The notes: generated by a model from the sequence alone, not told the origin. DNA of 64,000 nt from Microcoleus sp. FACHB-68 (GCF_014695715.1 NZ_JACJOT010000016.1:164872-228871), one strand, 5' to 3'. Shown: positions 48,384-58,115, numbered from the stretch's first letter. Numbers and translations are program-made.

Positions 48384-48755
48384 ATGTTGACAAGAAATAT
48401 GAGCGATTCCAGCCAAAATCTTCAACTTTCATTAGAGTTTTCTGATGAACAGTTGCTCGCTCTTTGTGAGGCCGCCGATGTAATAGCCTGCGAGTGCCCC
48501 AGCTATTTAGTTCGTCTATTACACGAAGTTAGAGAATTTCGCCGTTACACCAGCGAATGTATCGAACGCTTTCCCGAAGATACCGAAACGCATAACTGGC
48601 TCAGCAATCGGGCATCTCAGGTAGAAATGCTTTTAAGTATTACGATTTTGGAGTTTTTAGAAAAAGAAAATCTCCTAGATAATCACAATCAACTGAATCT
48701 TGATCGGCTCTCGGAACGCAGTCGGAAACTTGCCCTGAGCAAAGTCCTTTATTAA
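48384..48755 (+). CDS. Small conserved cyanobacterial protein
   Basis: A 123-residue protein (MLTRNMSDSSQNLQLSLEFSDEQLLALCEAADVIACECPSYLVRLLHEVREFRRYTSECIERFPEDTETHNWLSNRASQVEMLLSITILEFLEKENLLD...). AAGG lies eight bases before the ATG at 48384; a second ATG at 48399 is also possible. Helical, soluble, two Cys in IACEC. It resembles small cyanobacterial hypothetical proteins; no function can be stated. Confidence 0.6.
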   Translation: MLTRNMSDSSQNLQLSLEFSDEQLLALCEAADVIACECPSYLVRLLHEVREFRRYTSECIERFPEDTETHNWLSNRASQVEMLLSITILEFLEKENLLDNHNQLNLDRLSERSRKLALSKVLY

Positions 48756-48797
48756 TCTTTTGCAGTAGGCAGTTTAGTTTTTTTACTTAATTAAAAA

Positions 48798-48841
48798 AAG
48801 CCGAGTTTAACTTTGTTGATTTTCAAAGCAAACTTCGGCTT
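48798..48841 (-). terminator. Terminator for tsaD
   Basis: Long hairpin (arms 48798-48815 and 48824-48841, about 16 pairs with one bulge and one mismatch). The A-run at 48793-48799 gives a U-tract for leftward transcription out of tsaD. It may also serve the convergent small gene. Confidence 0.8.
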
Positions 48842-48873
48842 CTATGTGTAAGGACTCCTAAGCGTGAGGGATC

Positions 48874-49920
48874 TCAAGTTTGATAAAGCTGCATCACGTC
48901 TGAAAGCGTCAGTCGAGACTGCACACCCAGGCTTAACGGGGAAGTGTGACCCCGATTTAGATGCTCAGATGCGGCACAGCCAATCATGGCAGCGTTATCG
49001 GTGCAAAACTTGAGGGGAGGAAACAGTACCCGTAAATTGTGTTCGCCGGCAGCCATTTGTAAATGCTTTCGCAGTCCACTGTTTGCCGCCACACCCCCAC
49101 CCACGGCAATCGTGTTCAGTCCGTTGCTAATCGCACAGGCAATTGCTCTTTTTGTCAAGCTCTTAGCGACAGATTGCTGAAAGCTTGCGGCGATATCACT
49201 CACCGGCAACTCGTCTGGTTTCTCCTGTTGCAGCTTTTGTACCAGGCGCAGTACCGCTGTTTTCAAGCCACTAAAACTTGAATCATAGGGATGATAGCCG
49301 CCGGATGGTAAAGAAATATTACCCTCCGGTAGCGGAAACGTTTGAGGGTTGCCTTGTGCGGCTAGCCGGTCAATGGCAGGACCCCCTGGATAGCCTAATT
49401 GCAACAACCGCGCCACTTTATCAAACGCTTCGCCGGCAGCATCATCACGCGTTTGTCCCAAGGTTTCATAATTGCCACAATCTTTCACATGAATCAAGCT
49501 CGTGTGGCCACCGGAAACGAGCAGACAGAGAAAGGGCGGCTCTAAAGAAGGTTCACTGAGATAGGAAGCGTAAATGTGTCCCTCTAGGTGATGAACGCCT
49601 AAAAAAGGCTTTTGGTGGACAATTGCCAGGGTTTTAGCGGCGCTTAACCCCACCAAAAGCGCCCCCACCAAGCCCGGAGCACAGGTGGCTGCGACCCCAT
49701 CAATTTCTTGCCAGTTGAGGTTGGCTTCTTGAAAAGCTTCGGCGATCAGTTGATTGATTGCTTCTAGGTGTTGACGCGATGCCACCTCAGGCACAACGCC
49801 TCCATACTGCCGATGCGTGGCAATTTGAGAGGCAATAATACTGCTGCGAACTTGACGATTCTTAACAATCGCCACGGCTGTTTCGTCACAACTTGTTTCA
49901 ATTGCTAAAACCGTTGCCAT
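48874..49920 (-). CDS. tsaD: tRNA N6-adenosine threonylcarbamoyltransferase
   Basis: Catalytic subunit of the t6A37 tRNA modification complex (with TsaB and TsaE, not encoded here), 348 residues. Kae1/TsaD landmarks: [23 protein letters not shown] with its metal-binding His pair, [46 protein letters not shown] and [10 protein letters not shown]. Divergent from psaF with a 168-base spacer. Confidence 0.97.
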   Translation of the reverse strand: MATVLAIETSCDETAVAIVKNRQVRSSIIASQIATHRQYGGVVPEVASRQHLEAINQLIAEAFQEANLNWQEIDGVAATCAPGLVGALLVGLSAAKTLAIVHQKPFLGVHHLEGHIYASYLSEPSLEPPFLCLLVSGGHTSLIHVKDCGNYETLGQTRDDAAGEAFDKVARLLQLGYPGGPAIDRLAAQGNPQTFPLPEGNISLPSGGYHPYDSSFSGLKTAVLRLVQKLQQEKPDELPVSDIAASFQQSVAKSLTKRAIACAISNGLNTIAVGGGVAANSGLRKHLQMAAGEHNLRVLFPPLKFCTDNAAMIGCAASEHLNRGHTSPLSLGVQSRLTLSDVMQLYQT

Positions 49921-50088
49921 TGGCTGGTAATGTTTTGAAATGGATTGGCTACTTCTAGTAGCTTAGACTTTCCTGAGTTCACTCAGGAGAGTAAAATTGC
50001 ATCCAACTGAGGGCAAACTGGCCTGTATTAAGTCGCGGGGCGGTTTGTCCAAAAAACTTTGTGTTTTGTAACAAAAGGAAACAATTCC

Positions 50089-50592
50089 ATGCGACGATTG
50101 TTAGCTTTAATTCTGGCGATTGGTCTTTGGATCAGTGTTGCCCCAACTGCCTTTGCCGGTGAACCAAATGTGGCGGGGCTAGTGCCATGCAGCGAATCCC
50201 CTGCTTTTCAGCAACGGGCGCAAAATGCACGCAACACGACCAGCGACCCCCAGTCTGGACAAAAACGTTTTGAGCGTTACTCTCAAGCGTTATGCGGCCC
50301 AGAAGGGCTTCCTCACTTGATTCCGGATGGCCGCTGGAGTCATGCTGGAGACTTTATTATTCCGGGCATTCTCTTTCTCTACATTGCCGGCTGGATTGGT
50401 TGGGTGGGCCGCGCTTATCTCCAAGCGGTTCGCAAAACCGATAGCCCTGAAGAAAAAGAAATCATCATCGATGTTCCCACGGCAATTAAGTATATGCTAA
50501 CCGGCTTTACCTGGCCGCTAGCAGCTATTAAAGAAGCCATCAGTGGTGAACTGTATGCCAAAGATAATGAAATCCCGGTATCACCCCGCTAG
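50089..50592 (+). CDS. psaF: Photosystem I subunit III (PsaF)
   Basis: A 167-residue thylakoid subunit that lies on the lumenal side of photosystem I. It has a cleavable signal ([27 protein letters not shown], cleavage after AFA), a conserved lumenal Cys pair (VPCSESPAF and ALCGPEGLP) and a transmembrane helix ([21 protein letters not shown]). I start at 50089, with AAAGGA upstream, giving a proper signal peptide; ten extra upstream codons would spoil it. First gene of psaF-psaJ. Confidence 0.97.
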   Translation: MRRLLALILAIGLWISVAPTAFAGEPNVAGLVPCSESPAFQQRAQNARNTTSDPQSGQKRFERYSQALCGPEGLPHLIPDGRWSHAGDFIIPGILFLYIAGWIGWVGRAYLQAVRKTDSPEEKEIIIDVPTAIKYMLTGFTWPLAAIKEAISGELYAKDNEIPVSPR

Positions 50593-50634
50593 TCCCCTCT
50601 CAGTTGCTTAACTTTTTAAGGAGAATCAACCATC

Positions 50635-50763
50635 ATGCAAGGTTTACCCAGATATCTTTCCTCCGCGCCGGTTCTCGCCACAATTTGGATTTCCCTTCAG
50701 GCTGCCGGCCTGATTGTGTTTAACTACTACTTCCCTGATCTGCTGTTCCATCCTCTTCCGTAG
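50635..50763 (+). CDS. psaJ: Photosystem I subunit IX (PsaJ)
   Basis: A 42-residue single-helix subunit read directly from the DNA: it begins [20 protein letters not shown] and ends [13 protein letters not shown], with the helix between. A strong AAGGAG (50617-50622) precedes the ATG. The psaF-psaJ order with a 42-base gap is the usual cyanobacterial arrangement. Confidence 0.95.
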   Translation: MQGLPRYLSSAPVLATIWISLQAAGLIVFNYYFPDLLFHPLP

Positions 50764-50780
50764 AAGGTTCGCGATCAGTT

Positions 50781-50848
50781 TGTAGGGGCGGGTTTTGTCG
50801 TTTAATATCGGGTTCGACGTTAAGTTGTCAGCCAAACCCGCCCGTACA
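50781..50848. repeat. MITE-like inverted repeat (TGTAGGGGCGGGTTT ends)
   Basis: 15-base arms (50781-50795 and 50834-50848) with 14 pairs around a 38-base centre. It shares the TGTAGGGG end with the hairpin at 1221-1250. It sits between psaJ and its probable terminator. Confidence 0.65.
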
Positions 50849-50896
50849 TCTGTTAGTGGCGACTGATAGCCGGTTTAAAACACAAATCTAGAAAAC

Positions 50897-50945
50897 AAAA
50901 CTCGTGGTCGTGTCGGGCAAGTGCGCCGCACAGAGCGCGAGTTTT
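50897..50945 (+). terminator. Probable terminator of psaF-psaJ
   Basis: Outer stem AAAACTCG/CGAGTTTT (50897-50904 and 50938-50945), an inner GTGCG/CGCAC pairing, then ATTATTA. It sits 134 bases after psaJ, beyond the inserted-looking repeat. Confidence 0.55.
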
Positions 50946-51061
50946 ATTATTACAGCAGAAAACAGATTTAGGTATAATTATTGTGTTTCTCTTTTCCCAG
51001 AGATGATGCTTATAAAAGCTGATTGATGGGGGAAAACATTGCAACTTTTTTTTATTTAAAT

Positions 51062-51547
51062 ATGAGCCAATCTGTGCAATCGAAAAGTGACCCTAGGGAT
51101 CGTGAAGTTGTCTACCCTGCCGGCGATCCGCAAGTGGGAAATCTGGCAACGCCGATTAATGCTTCAACTTTAACGAAGGCTTTTATTAATAATTTGCCGG
51201 CTTATCGGAAGGGTTTGTTACCCCAGCGTCGTGGTTTAGAAATTGGGATGGCGCATGGATATTTTTTATTTGGCCCCTTTGCCTGGACAAATCCACTTCG
51301 TGGCACTCAAGCTGGGAATTTGTTGGGTTTAATGGAAGCCGCTAGCATTGTCGTGATTTTAACGTTTGCTTTGTCTTTATATGCGGCTGTGCTAAATGAA
51401 AACAAGCCGATTTCCACAATTACAACTCCCCATCCTCCAGAAGCTTTCAGCACACAAGAAGGTTGGAGTAATTTTGCAACAGGTTTTCTAGTGGGTGGAA
51501 TAGGGGGCGCGATTTTCGCTTACTTGGTGTATCAAATTTTCGTGTAA
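51062..51547 (+). CDS. psaL: Photosystem I subunit XI (PsaL)
   Basis: A 161-residue subunit at the trimerisation interface of photosystem I. Landmarks: VVYPAGDPQVGNLATPINAS, NNLPAYRKGLLPQRRGLEIGMAHGYFLFGPF, LRGTQAGNLLGLMEA and two later transmembrane helices (ASIVVILTFALSLYAAVL, FATGFLVGGIGGAIFAYLVYQIFV). I start at 51062 (MSQSVQSK); 13 more codons are open upstream but are not PsaL-like. In many cyanobacteria psaL is next to psaI; here it follows psaFJ. Confidence 0.95.
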   Translation: MSQSVQSKSDPRDREVVYPAGDPQVGNLATPINASTLTKAFINNLPAYRKGLLPQRRGLEIGMAHGYFLFGPFAWTNPLRGTQAGNLLGLMEAASIVVILTFALSLYAAVLNENKPISTITTPHPPEAFSTQEGWSNFATGFLVGGIGGAIFAYLVYQIFV

Positions 51548-51602
51548 ATTGATATATCTTCACAAGCCCATAATTATTTCAAAAAACCGAGAAAAAACCA
51601 CA

Positions 51603-51634
51603 CGACTGGGGACTAGCCAAACCCCAGCGAGTCG
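51603..51634 (+). terminator. Hairpin after psaL
   Basis: Core stem CTGGGG/CCCCAG (51606-51611 with 51622-51627) extended by CGA/TCG after a small bulge. No T-tract, so a terminator or message-stabilising 3' hairpin. Confidence 0.45.
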
Positions 51635-51697
51635 AGTATAAAGGGGGAATTAATTATAGCTTGCCGCCTGGGCTAACTCAGTGGCAAAAAGGAAGAG

Positions 51698-54600
51698 ATG
51701 GCAATGGATAATCTCGGCGTGCAAGCATTCAATGAGCCGGTGTCAGGGAATTTATCCACTACAGATCAGGGAAACAAAGATATATTATCAACCGGCTCAA
51801 ATCCCAACACTCCCCCAGCCGGATTTGATAGTGATTATTACTTACGAGAAAATCTCGATGTAGCAGTAGCCGTTAACAGCGGAGTGTATGAAAATGGGTG
51901 GGAACATTGGCTATTGCATGGCAGAGAAGAAGGAAGACTGCCGGCAGCGAACAGCGAACACGATTTAATTAACGAAATCTCAGAAAATACCCCAACAGTC
52001 GCCCAATGGGAAAATAATGATGCGCTGACAAATGTTGGAATTGAAAAACAGCAAGACTGGGGAAAATTAGGGTTAAGTTTTATAGAAAATGCCGGCCAAG
52101 TGGATGCCGAAGTAAAATACCAAATAAAAGGTAGGGGTCACACCTTCTATTTCACCCCCAATGAAATCATCTTCACCGCACAATCACAGGGAGAAGGGGA
52201 AACAGAAAACACCTCCTCTGTAGTGCGAAGCAACTTAATCGGAGGCAATTTCAACCCCACCATTGAAACCCTGGGAAAATTGCCAGGAGTCGCTAACTTC
52301 CTGAATGGAGACGATCCGAATCAATGGAAAACCGACGTTTCCACCTATGAAGGCGTAGTGTACCGAAACGTATACGAAGGCATTGACCGGATTTATAAAG
52401 GAACAGAAGGGCATTTAAAAGGGGAATTTATCGTAGCAGCCGGCGCAGATGCGGGACAAATAAAGATTCAATACAAAGGAATGGAAGACCTGGAATTGCG
52501 CAAAGATGGAGCGCTAATAATCAAGACAGCAACCGGAGAATTAATCGACTCAGCGCCCTATGTTTATCAAGAAATAAACGGAGAAATCAAAGAAGTTGAG
52601 TCGGCTTATAAACTGTTAGGAGATGGCACAGTCGGGTTTAGTTTAGGTGCTTACGATTCAGCACATACCTTAGTGATTGATCCGGTGCTGATTTACCACA
52701 ACAGAACATTCTATACTGGACTCCCCGGCACAGGCGATGGCATTGCGGTAGACAGTGTCGGCAATGTATACGTTACGGGCTATACAAGTTTCAATAGGTT
52801 CCCCACTACTGTTAATGCTTTCCAAACCACTGCTCCTGCACCCTCAAATGCCTTCGTTACCAAACTTGACGCCACCGGCACAACTTTAATCTACTCGACT
52901 TACTTGGGTGGCAATGGCAATAGAGATTATGGCAACGACATTGCAATTGATAGTGCCGGCAACGCCTACATCACAGGAACTACGAATTCCACCGACTTCC
53001 CCACAGTCAATCCCCTGCAACCTGCAAAGGCTAGCAGTTCTGAGCTGGCAGACAGCTTTGTTACCAAACTGAATGCTAGTGGCAATGCTTTGCTCTTCTC
53101 GACTTATTTGGGTGGCAGTGATGGTGCTACTGCCCAAAGCATAGCCCTAGATGGTGTTGGTAATATCTATGTGATGGGAAGTACCAGTTCTACCGACTTC
53201 CCCACAGTAAATCCCTTGCAAGGCCAGTTAGCGGGAGATTCGGATGGCTTTGTAAGCAAACTTAATCCTGATGGCACGGCTTTAGTTTACTCGACTTACC
53301 TCGGTGGGACTGGTGGTGATCAGTTCACAGACATGGTTCTAGACAACGCGGGTAATGTGTTTTTAGCTGGAAGCACCGGCTCTGTGGATTTTCCCACCAC
53401 AAACCCCCTACAAGGTCAGAAGGCAGATGGTGCAGATGGCTTTGTGAGCAAACTCAATCCTAATGGCACAGCCTTAGTTTACTCGACTTACCTCGGCGCA
53501 AGCGGCTATGAGATAGTTAATGGCATCGCTGTAGATATTTCGGGCAATGCCTATCTAGTAGGAAGTACTGATTCTGACAACTTCCCCCTTAAAAACGCTT
53601 TCCTAGGCGAGAAGACAACTCCCTTAGACGGCTTTGTGAGTAAACTCAATCCTGATGGCACAGCTTTAGTTTACTCCTCTTACCTTTCCAGAAGTTTTAG
53701 CTCGGGAAATGGTTTTGGCACAACCTATGATCGATATCGCAATGGTCAGGCTATTGCGATAGATACTTCAGGCAATGCCTATGCGACAATCAATGAAACA
53801 TTTAGATTTTCGGTTGGTTCAGGTAATATAACGGGGGACGGCCATTCTTCCTATCTTTTCAAGATTAATCCTCTGGGCACTAAGCATACCTTATCCGAAA
53901 TCTATGCAGCTCAAAGTGCTGAGATCGCTGTTGACAGTGTGGGCAGTGTTTATATAGTAGGTAGCGAGTACGATACTGCGAATTTTTCCAGTCCTGTCGT
54001 TTCCAAATACTACACCGGCAATCCCCTATTCACCTTTGCCGAATTACTCGAACTAGAAAGCCAAGGAAAAGAACCAGCCACCCTGTACTTTGACGAAAAA
54101 TATTATCTGGCGAATAACCCAGATGTGGCTGCCGATGTCGCAAAAGGTAACTATGCCGGTGGCGCTTTGGAACATTATCAAAAATACGGTCAAATAGAAA
54201 ATCGGCAACCCAGCCTTCTGTTTGACCCCATACTCTATCTCGAACAAAACCCAGATGTAAAGGATGCAGTCCAGAAAGGCGTTTATAGCAGTGCCTGGGA
54301 TCACTTCGCCCGCTATGGGCAATATGAAGAACGCGACGCGAGGCTGCTAATTTATGATGAAGCGTTCTATCTCGCCAATAATCCTGATGTCAAGCGGGAT
54401 GTAGAAGCCGGAGTTTACCGCTACGGTTTTGAACACTTTATCCGTAATGGACAGTTTGAAAAGCGTGACCCCAGTGCTCTATTCAACACTCAATATTATT
54501 TGGCAACCAACCCCGATGTGGCAGAAGATGTGAGCCGAGGTGGGAGTGCCTTTAATCACTTTGTGCGTCATGGAATCTCGGAAAACCGGCCTAACTTGTT

Positions 54601-55018
54601 AGAGAAAAACCGCAACCCCAGCAATTTGTTTAACGCCAACCAGTATCTTAATCAAGATGAAGGTTTAGCGGCAGCAACGGCAACAGGTGAAGTAACAAGT
54701 GGGATTTTCCATTACTTAAAGTTTGGTCAATTTGAGGGACGTACGCCACGTCTAAAGCTATTTGATGAAAAGTTTTATTTAGACAGCAACGCGGATGTGG
54801 CGGCAGAAGTAAGTAAGGGAACTTATCGCAGTGGTTACGAACACTTTATCCGCTACGGACAAGCAGAAAAACGCCAGCCTAGTGAGCAATATGACGAGGC
54901 TTTTTATCTAGCAAATAACAAGGACGTGGCGGCAGATGTAGCGAAGGGTTTATACCGCAGTGGGTTTGAACATTTTGTGAACTACGGTTCGGCTGAAGGA
55001 AGGGCCGGCATCGGTTAA
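51698..55018 (+). CDS. Large SBBP beta-propeller protein with terminal NPDV repeats
   Basis: A 1,106-residue protein, probably extracellular. Order: one NPDV-type repeat near the N-terminus (about 45-87, FDSDYYLRENLDVAVAVNSGVYENGWEHWLLHGREEGR); a DUF7948-like domain typical of SBBP proteins (about 125-345, FIENAGQVDAEVKYQIKGRGHTFYFT... to LVIDPVLIY); about seven SBBP repeats (about 345-755, AIDSAGNAYITGTTNSTDFPT type), enough for one seven-bladed propeller; then seven NPDV repeats to the end (YLANNPDVAADVAKG...EHFIRYGQAEKR). NPDV repeats are common in secreted, often RTX-type, bacterial proteins. No classical signal peptide is seen, so export would need another route. GGAAGAG precedes the ATG. 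No enzymatic motif recognised. Confidence 0.85.
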   Translation: MAMDNLGVQAFNEPVSGNLSTTDQGNKDILSTGSNPNTPPAGFDSDYYLRENLDVAVAVNSGVYENGWEHWLLHGREEGRLPAANSEHDLINEISENTPTVAQWENNDALTNVGIEKQQDWGKLGLSFIENAGQVDAEVKYQIKGRGHTFYFTPNEIIFTAQSQGEGETENTSSVVRSNLIGGNFNPTIETLGKLPGVANFLNGDDPNQWKTDVSTYEGVVYRNVYEGIDRIYKGTEGHLKGEFIVAAGADAGQIKIQYKGMEDLELRKDGALIIKTATGELIDSAPYVYQEINGEIKEVESAYKLLGDGTVGFSLGAYDSAHTLVIDPVLIYHNRTFYTGLPGTGDGIAVDSVGNVYVTGYTSFNRFPTTVNAFQTTAPAPSNAFVTKLDATGTTLIYSTYLGGNGNRDYGNDIAIDSAGNAYITGTTNSTDFPTVNPLQPAKASSSELADSFVTKLNASGNALLFSTYLGGSDGATAQSIALDGVGNIYVMGSTSSTDFPTVNPLQGQLAGDSDGFVSKLNPDGTALVYSTYLGGTGGDQFTDMVLDNAGNVFLAGSTGSVDFPTTNPLQGQKADGADGFVSKLNPNGTALVYSTYLGASGYEIVNGIAVDISGNAYLVGSTDSDNFPLKNAFLGEKTTPLDGFVSKLNPDGTALVYSSYLSRSFSSGNGFGTTYDRYRNGQAIAIDTSGNAYATINETFRFSVGSGNITGDGHSSYLFKINPLGTKHTLSEIYAAQSAEIAVDSVGSVYIVGSEYDTANFSSPVVSKYYTGNPLFTFAELLELESQGKEPATLYFDEKYYLANNPDVAADVAKGNYAGGALEHYQKYGQIENRQPSLLFDPILYLEQNPDVKDAVQKGVYSSAWDHFARYGQYEERDARLLIYDEAFYLANNPDVKRDVEAGVYRYGFEHFIRNGQFEKRDPSALFNTQYYLATNPDVAEDVSRGGSAFNHFVRHGISENRPNLLEKNRNPSNLFNANQYLNQDEGLAAATATGEVTSGIFHYLKFGQFEGRTPRLKLFDEKFYLDSNADVAAEVSKGTYRSGYEHFIRYGQAEKRQPSEQYDEAFYLANNKDVAADVAKGLYRSGFEHFVNYGSAEGRAGIG

Positions 55019-55068
55019 GGCAAACAAATAAACAATAAGCTAACTGATAGTTAGTACACTTCTTCATA

Positions 55069-55093
55069 CCCGCCTGGAAATCCACCAGGCGGG
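55069..55093. terminator. Hairpin between convergent genes
   Basis: Perfect 9-bp stem CCCGCCTGG/CCAGGCGGG with a 7-base loop, between the propeller gene and gmk, which converge. No clear T-tract on either side. Confidence 0.55.
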
Positions 55094-55135
55094 ACTAAAA
55101 GAGAATCAAAAAGCCCTGAGTGTTCACCCGATTAC

Positions 55136-55726
55136 CTAAGCGGGGACAAACAGTTCCGCCTCGATACACTCTAAGGTTTTTTCTAACTCGTCATTGACAA
55201 TCTTGATGTCAAATTCATCAGCGGCGGCGATTTCTTCAACTGCACGGTTGAGACGCCTTGCAATCGCTTCTTCCGAATCTTGTCCCCGCTGGCGAATGCG
55301 AGTCTCTAGGGTATCAACTGAGGGCGGCAGAATAAATAATTGCAGGGCTTGAGGAAATGTCTGCCTGATTTGTCTTGCCCCTTCTAACTCAATTTCTAGG
55401 ACTACCCACTCACCTTGCTGTAGGTGAGTCTCTACTTGCCGGCGCAAGGTTCCGTAATAATTACCGGCAAACTCAGCCCACTCTAGCAAGTCGCCCGCCG
55501 CGACCAGTTGCTCAAATTGGTGCCGGTCAATGAAATAATAATGCTTGCCATGAATCTCGCCCTTGCGAGGGGCGCGAGTCGTCACAGATACCGACAGATA
55601 CAGTTCAGGATGACGCTTTAGCAGTGAGCGCAACAAAGTTCCTTTTCCCACGCCACTTGGCCCAGTCAGCACAATCAGTTTCCCGCTTTGCATACACCCG
55701 CTATCCCTTGAAACATCCTTATCCAC
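55136..55726 (-). CDS. gmk: Guanylate kinase
   Basis: GMP to GDP phosphorylation, 196 residues. P-loop in LIVLTGPSGVGKGTLL (about 18-33), GMP-binding VTTRAPRKGEIHGKHYYFID and WAEFAGNYYGT, and lid RIRQRGQDSEEAIARRL. The first 11 residues (MDKDVSRDSGC) may be untranslated, with Met12 as an alternative start. It follows remA by 140 bases in the same direction, the remA-gmk pairing also seen in Firmicutes. Confidence 0.95.
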   Translation of the reverse strand: MDKDVSRDSGCMQSGKLIVLTGPSGVGKGTLLRSLLKRHPELYLSVSVTTRAPRKGEIHGKHYYFIDRHQFEQLVAAGDLLEWAEFAGNYYGTLRRQVETHLQQGEWVVLEIELEGARQIRQTFPQALQLFILPPSVDTLETRIRQRGQDSEEAIARRLNRAVEEIAAADEFDIKIVNDELEKTLECIEAELFVPA

Positions 55727-55866
55727 ATCTTCATCTGGATTATAAAGGTTCTGAATCCAATTCTGTATAGAATTGTTACAGTTACCCTAAAGTGCGGGAG
55801 AATATGCACTGGTTAAATACGGATAAACCGGCAGCTCCAAGCGGGAATAGAAATCGTGGAAGTAAA

Positions 55867-56130
55867 TTAACTGACACTCTGACCGTCTTTACTGATGACA
55901 AAGCGATGGGCGACGGTTTCCGGCTGAATTGCCGAAAGGATGACGTGGCTGGAATCGGTAATGATAACGGCCCGCGTTCGACGACCGTAAGTAGCGTCAA
56001 TCAACTGTCCCCTATCCCGTGCATCACTAATGATCCGCTTAATAGGGGCAGACTCAGGACTGACAATGGCAACGACTCGGTTGGCAGACACGATGTTACC
56101 AAAACCGATATTGATAAGTTGAATGTCCAT
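55867..56130 (-). CDS. remA: RemA/DUF370 family regulator
   Basis: An 87-residue protein of the RemA family, a DNA-binding regulator of matrix genes and osmoprotection in Bacillus. The family core is complete: [75 protein letters not shown]. It sits upstream of gmk in the same direction. Its role in cyanobacteria is not settled. Confidence 0.92.
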   Translation of the reverse strand: MDIQLINIGFGNIVSANRVVAIVSPESAPIKRIISDARDRGQLIDATYGRRTRAVIITDSSHVILSAIQPETVAHRFVISKDGQSVS

Positions 56131-56335
56131 GACGCACTAACGGCTTAGCCGTATGAGCCTACAAAAACCTTATTTCTAATGGTATCCATTACAATCTTGA
56201 CTAACAAGGCTAAAACAAAGGAAAATCAGGGTTTTTAGATTTTTTTCTCTTTTTTTCAGGTTTTTATCAACTTTTGACATCAATCTGCCAGCATGGAAGT
56301 ATCTGTCGATGTTTTAACTGGAAAGACTTTTCGCT

Positions 56336-58093
56336 GTGCAACCGGCTGACTTTACGACTTTAACTGCTGCTTGTTCTGAACTGCGTCACGGCTGGCTGCC
56401 GGCGCGTCTGGAACAGGTCTATCAACGTGACCGGCACACGGTGGCGCTGTCGCTGCGGACGATTGACCGGCGAGGCTGGGTGGATATCTCTTGGCATCCC
56501 CAAGCCGCCCGCCTGTGTGCCGGCGATTCGCCTCCCCGCACTCCTGATACTTTTACTTTCAGCCAGCAGCTGCGACACCAGTTGGGTGGTTTAGCACTGG
56601 TGGCGATTACTGAGGTAGCGCCTTGGGAACGTGTTTTAGACTTGCAATTTGCCCGCCGGCCTGGTGATCCTATTCTCTGGCATCTGTATGTCGAAATTAT
56701 GGGCAAACGCAGCAATGTGATTTTAGCCAATCAGGAAAACTTGATTGTCACTGCTGCTCATCAAGTCAGTGATCGCCAATCGAGTGTGCGTCCCATCCAA
56801 ACGGGCCAGCCTTACGAAATGCCGCCGGCTCTTACTGATCCGGCACCCAGCCAAAGTGAACCCCAAGAACGTTGGCTGGAACGAATCACGCTAATCCCCG
56901 GCCAACTGGGGCGTCAGTTGCTGAAAAGCTACCGGGGTTTGAGTTCGGCCTTCGTGCGGGAAATGGTAGAGGCTGCCGGTCTTGAACCGGCTCAACCAAC
57001 CGATAGCCTCAGTGAAGCAGATTGGCAGCAATTGTTCTGCCGGTGGCAAGAATGGCTGCAAGCTTTGGAGCAAGAGCGGTTTCAACCGTGCTGGACACGA
57101 GAGGGATACTCGGTTGTGGGGTGGGGGGATATCCAGAGGGAGAGCCATCCTGCTTCTGTCAATGAGTTGCTCAACGTCTATTACACCGGCGAACTAAATC
57201 AACAAGAATTCAAGCAGCTACGCCATCAACTCAGTCAAAAACTCAGTAACTTGCTGGCCAAGTTGCAACTCAAAGCCAATACTTTTTCAGAACGCCTGCA
57301 ACAGTCAGATGAAGCCGACAAGTACCGGCAGCAAGCCGACTTGATGATGGCCAACCTACACGCGTGGCAACCGGGGATGAAGGAAATTATCCTTGCCGAC
57401 TTTGAAACCGGCAACCCGACTTCCATTCCCCTGGAACCGGAAAAAAATGCGGTGCAAAATGCTCAGTCTCTCTACCGCCGCAACCAAAAGCTCAAACGCG
57501 CCCGTGCGGCTGTTGAGCCATTATTAGCTGAGGTGCAGGCTGAAATTGACTATCTTGAACAAGTGGAATCTGCGCTTTCCGGGCTAGATGCTTACCGGGA
57601 ACCAGCTGATCTTCAAGCTTTGGAAGAAATTCGGGATGAGCTAATTAGCCAGGGGTATCTAGAAGATCCAGAACACCGCACTCAAAGTGATACACCGGCA
57701 ACGAATTTTTACCGCTACCAAAGTCCGAGTGGTTTTGAATTATTGATTGGGCGCAATAACCGGCAGAATGACCAGTTGAGTTTTCGTCTTGCCGGTGATT
57801 ACGATGTATGGTTTCATACTCAAGAGATTGCCGGTAGCCACGTCTTGCTGCGTTTACCGCCTGGATCTGTCGCCGAGGAGGCGGATTTGCAGTTTGCTGC
57901 GGATCTAAGCGCCTATTACAGCCGCGCTCGGCAAAGCGAACAGGTGCCGGTTGTTTATACCGAACCCAAACACGTCTACAAGCCCAAGGGAGCCAAACCG
58001 GGTATGGTGGTTTACAAGCACGAGCGTATCCTCTGGGGACGTCCCCAAGAAGGTAGCCGGTATCTTACGCAGGCCGGTGATAAATTTTCGTAA
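56336..58093 (+). CDS. NFACT-family protein (Rqc2/RqcH/FbpA type)
   Basis: A 585-residue protein with the Rqc2/RqcH layout: NFACT-N (about 1-190, MQPADFTTLTAACSELRHGWLPARLEQVYQRDRHTVALSLRT...VEIMGKRSNVILAN), a helix-hairpin-helix and coiled-coil middle (about 190-420, LRHQLSQKLSNLLAKLQLKANTFSERLQQSDEADKYRQQADLMMANL) and the C-terminal NFACT-R domain (about 455-575, GFELLIGRNNRQNDQLSFRLAGDYDVWFHTQEIAGSHVLLRLPPG). Bacterial RqcH recruits tRNA-Ala to add alanine tails to stalled nascent chains. The start is GTG; no better start is seen. Confidence 0.9.
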   Translation: MQPADFTTLTAACSELRHGWLPARLEQVYQRDRHTVALSLRTIDRRGWVDISWHPQAARLCAGDSPPRTPDTFTFSQQLRHQLGGLALVAITEVAPWERVLDLQFARRPGDPILWHLYVEIMGKRSNVILANQENLIVTAAHQVSDRQSSVRPIQTGQPYEMPPALTDPAPSQSEPQERWLERITLIPGQLGRQLLKSYRGLSSAFVREMVEAAGLEPAQPTDSLSEADWQQLFCRWQEWLQALEQERFQPCWTREGYSVVGWGDIQRESHPASVNELLNVYYTGELNQQEFKQLRHQLSQKLSNLLAKLQLKANTFSERLQQSDEADKYRQQADLMMANLHAWQPGMKEIILADFETGNPTSIPLEPEKNAVQNAQSLYRRNQKLKRARAAVEPLLAEVQAEIDYLEQVESALSGLDAYREPADLQALEEIRDELISQGYLEDPEHRTQSDTPATNFYRYQSPSGFELLIGRNNRQNDQLSFRLAGDYDVWFHTQEIAGSHVLLRLPPGSVAEEADLQFAADLSAYYSRARQSEQVPVVYTEPKHVYKPKGAKPGMVVYKHERILWGRPQEGSRYLTQAGDKFS

Positions 58094-58094
58094 T

Positions 58095-58115
58095 AAACTT
58101 TTGTTACAAAAGTTT
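58095..58115 (+). terminator. Stem-loop right after the NFACT gene
   Basis: AAACTTTTG/CAAAAGTTT (9 bp) with a TTA loop, two bases past the stop codon. It can end the NFACT transcript, in which case the second terminator at 58240-58271 needs another upstream transcript. Confidence 0.55.

Larger units (their letters stand above)
50764..51061. other. Spacer between psaJ and psaL with two hairpins
   Basis: 298 bases holding a TGTAGGGGCGGG inverted repeat (50781-50848) and a terminator-like stem (50897-50945). I looked for psaI, often next to psaL, and did not find a matching 35-40 codon frame. Confidence 0.6.

Noticed and set aside
50764..51061. psaI expected near psaL
   Set aside because: I read the spacer in the plus frames and found no 35-40 codon frame resembling PsaI.
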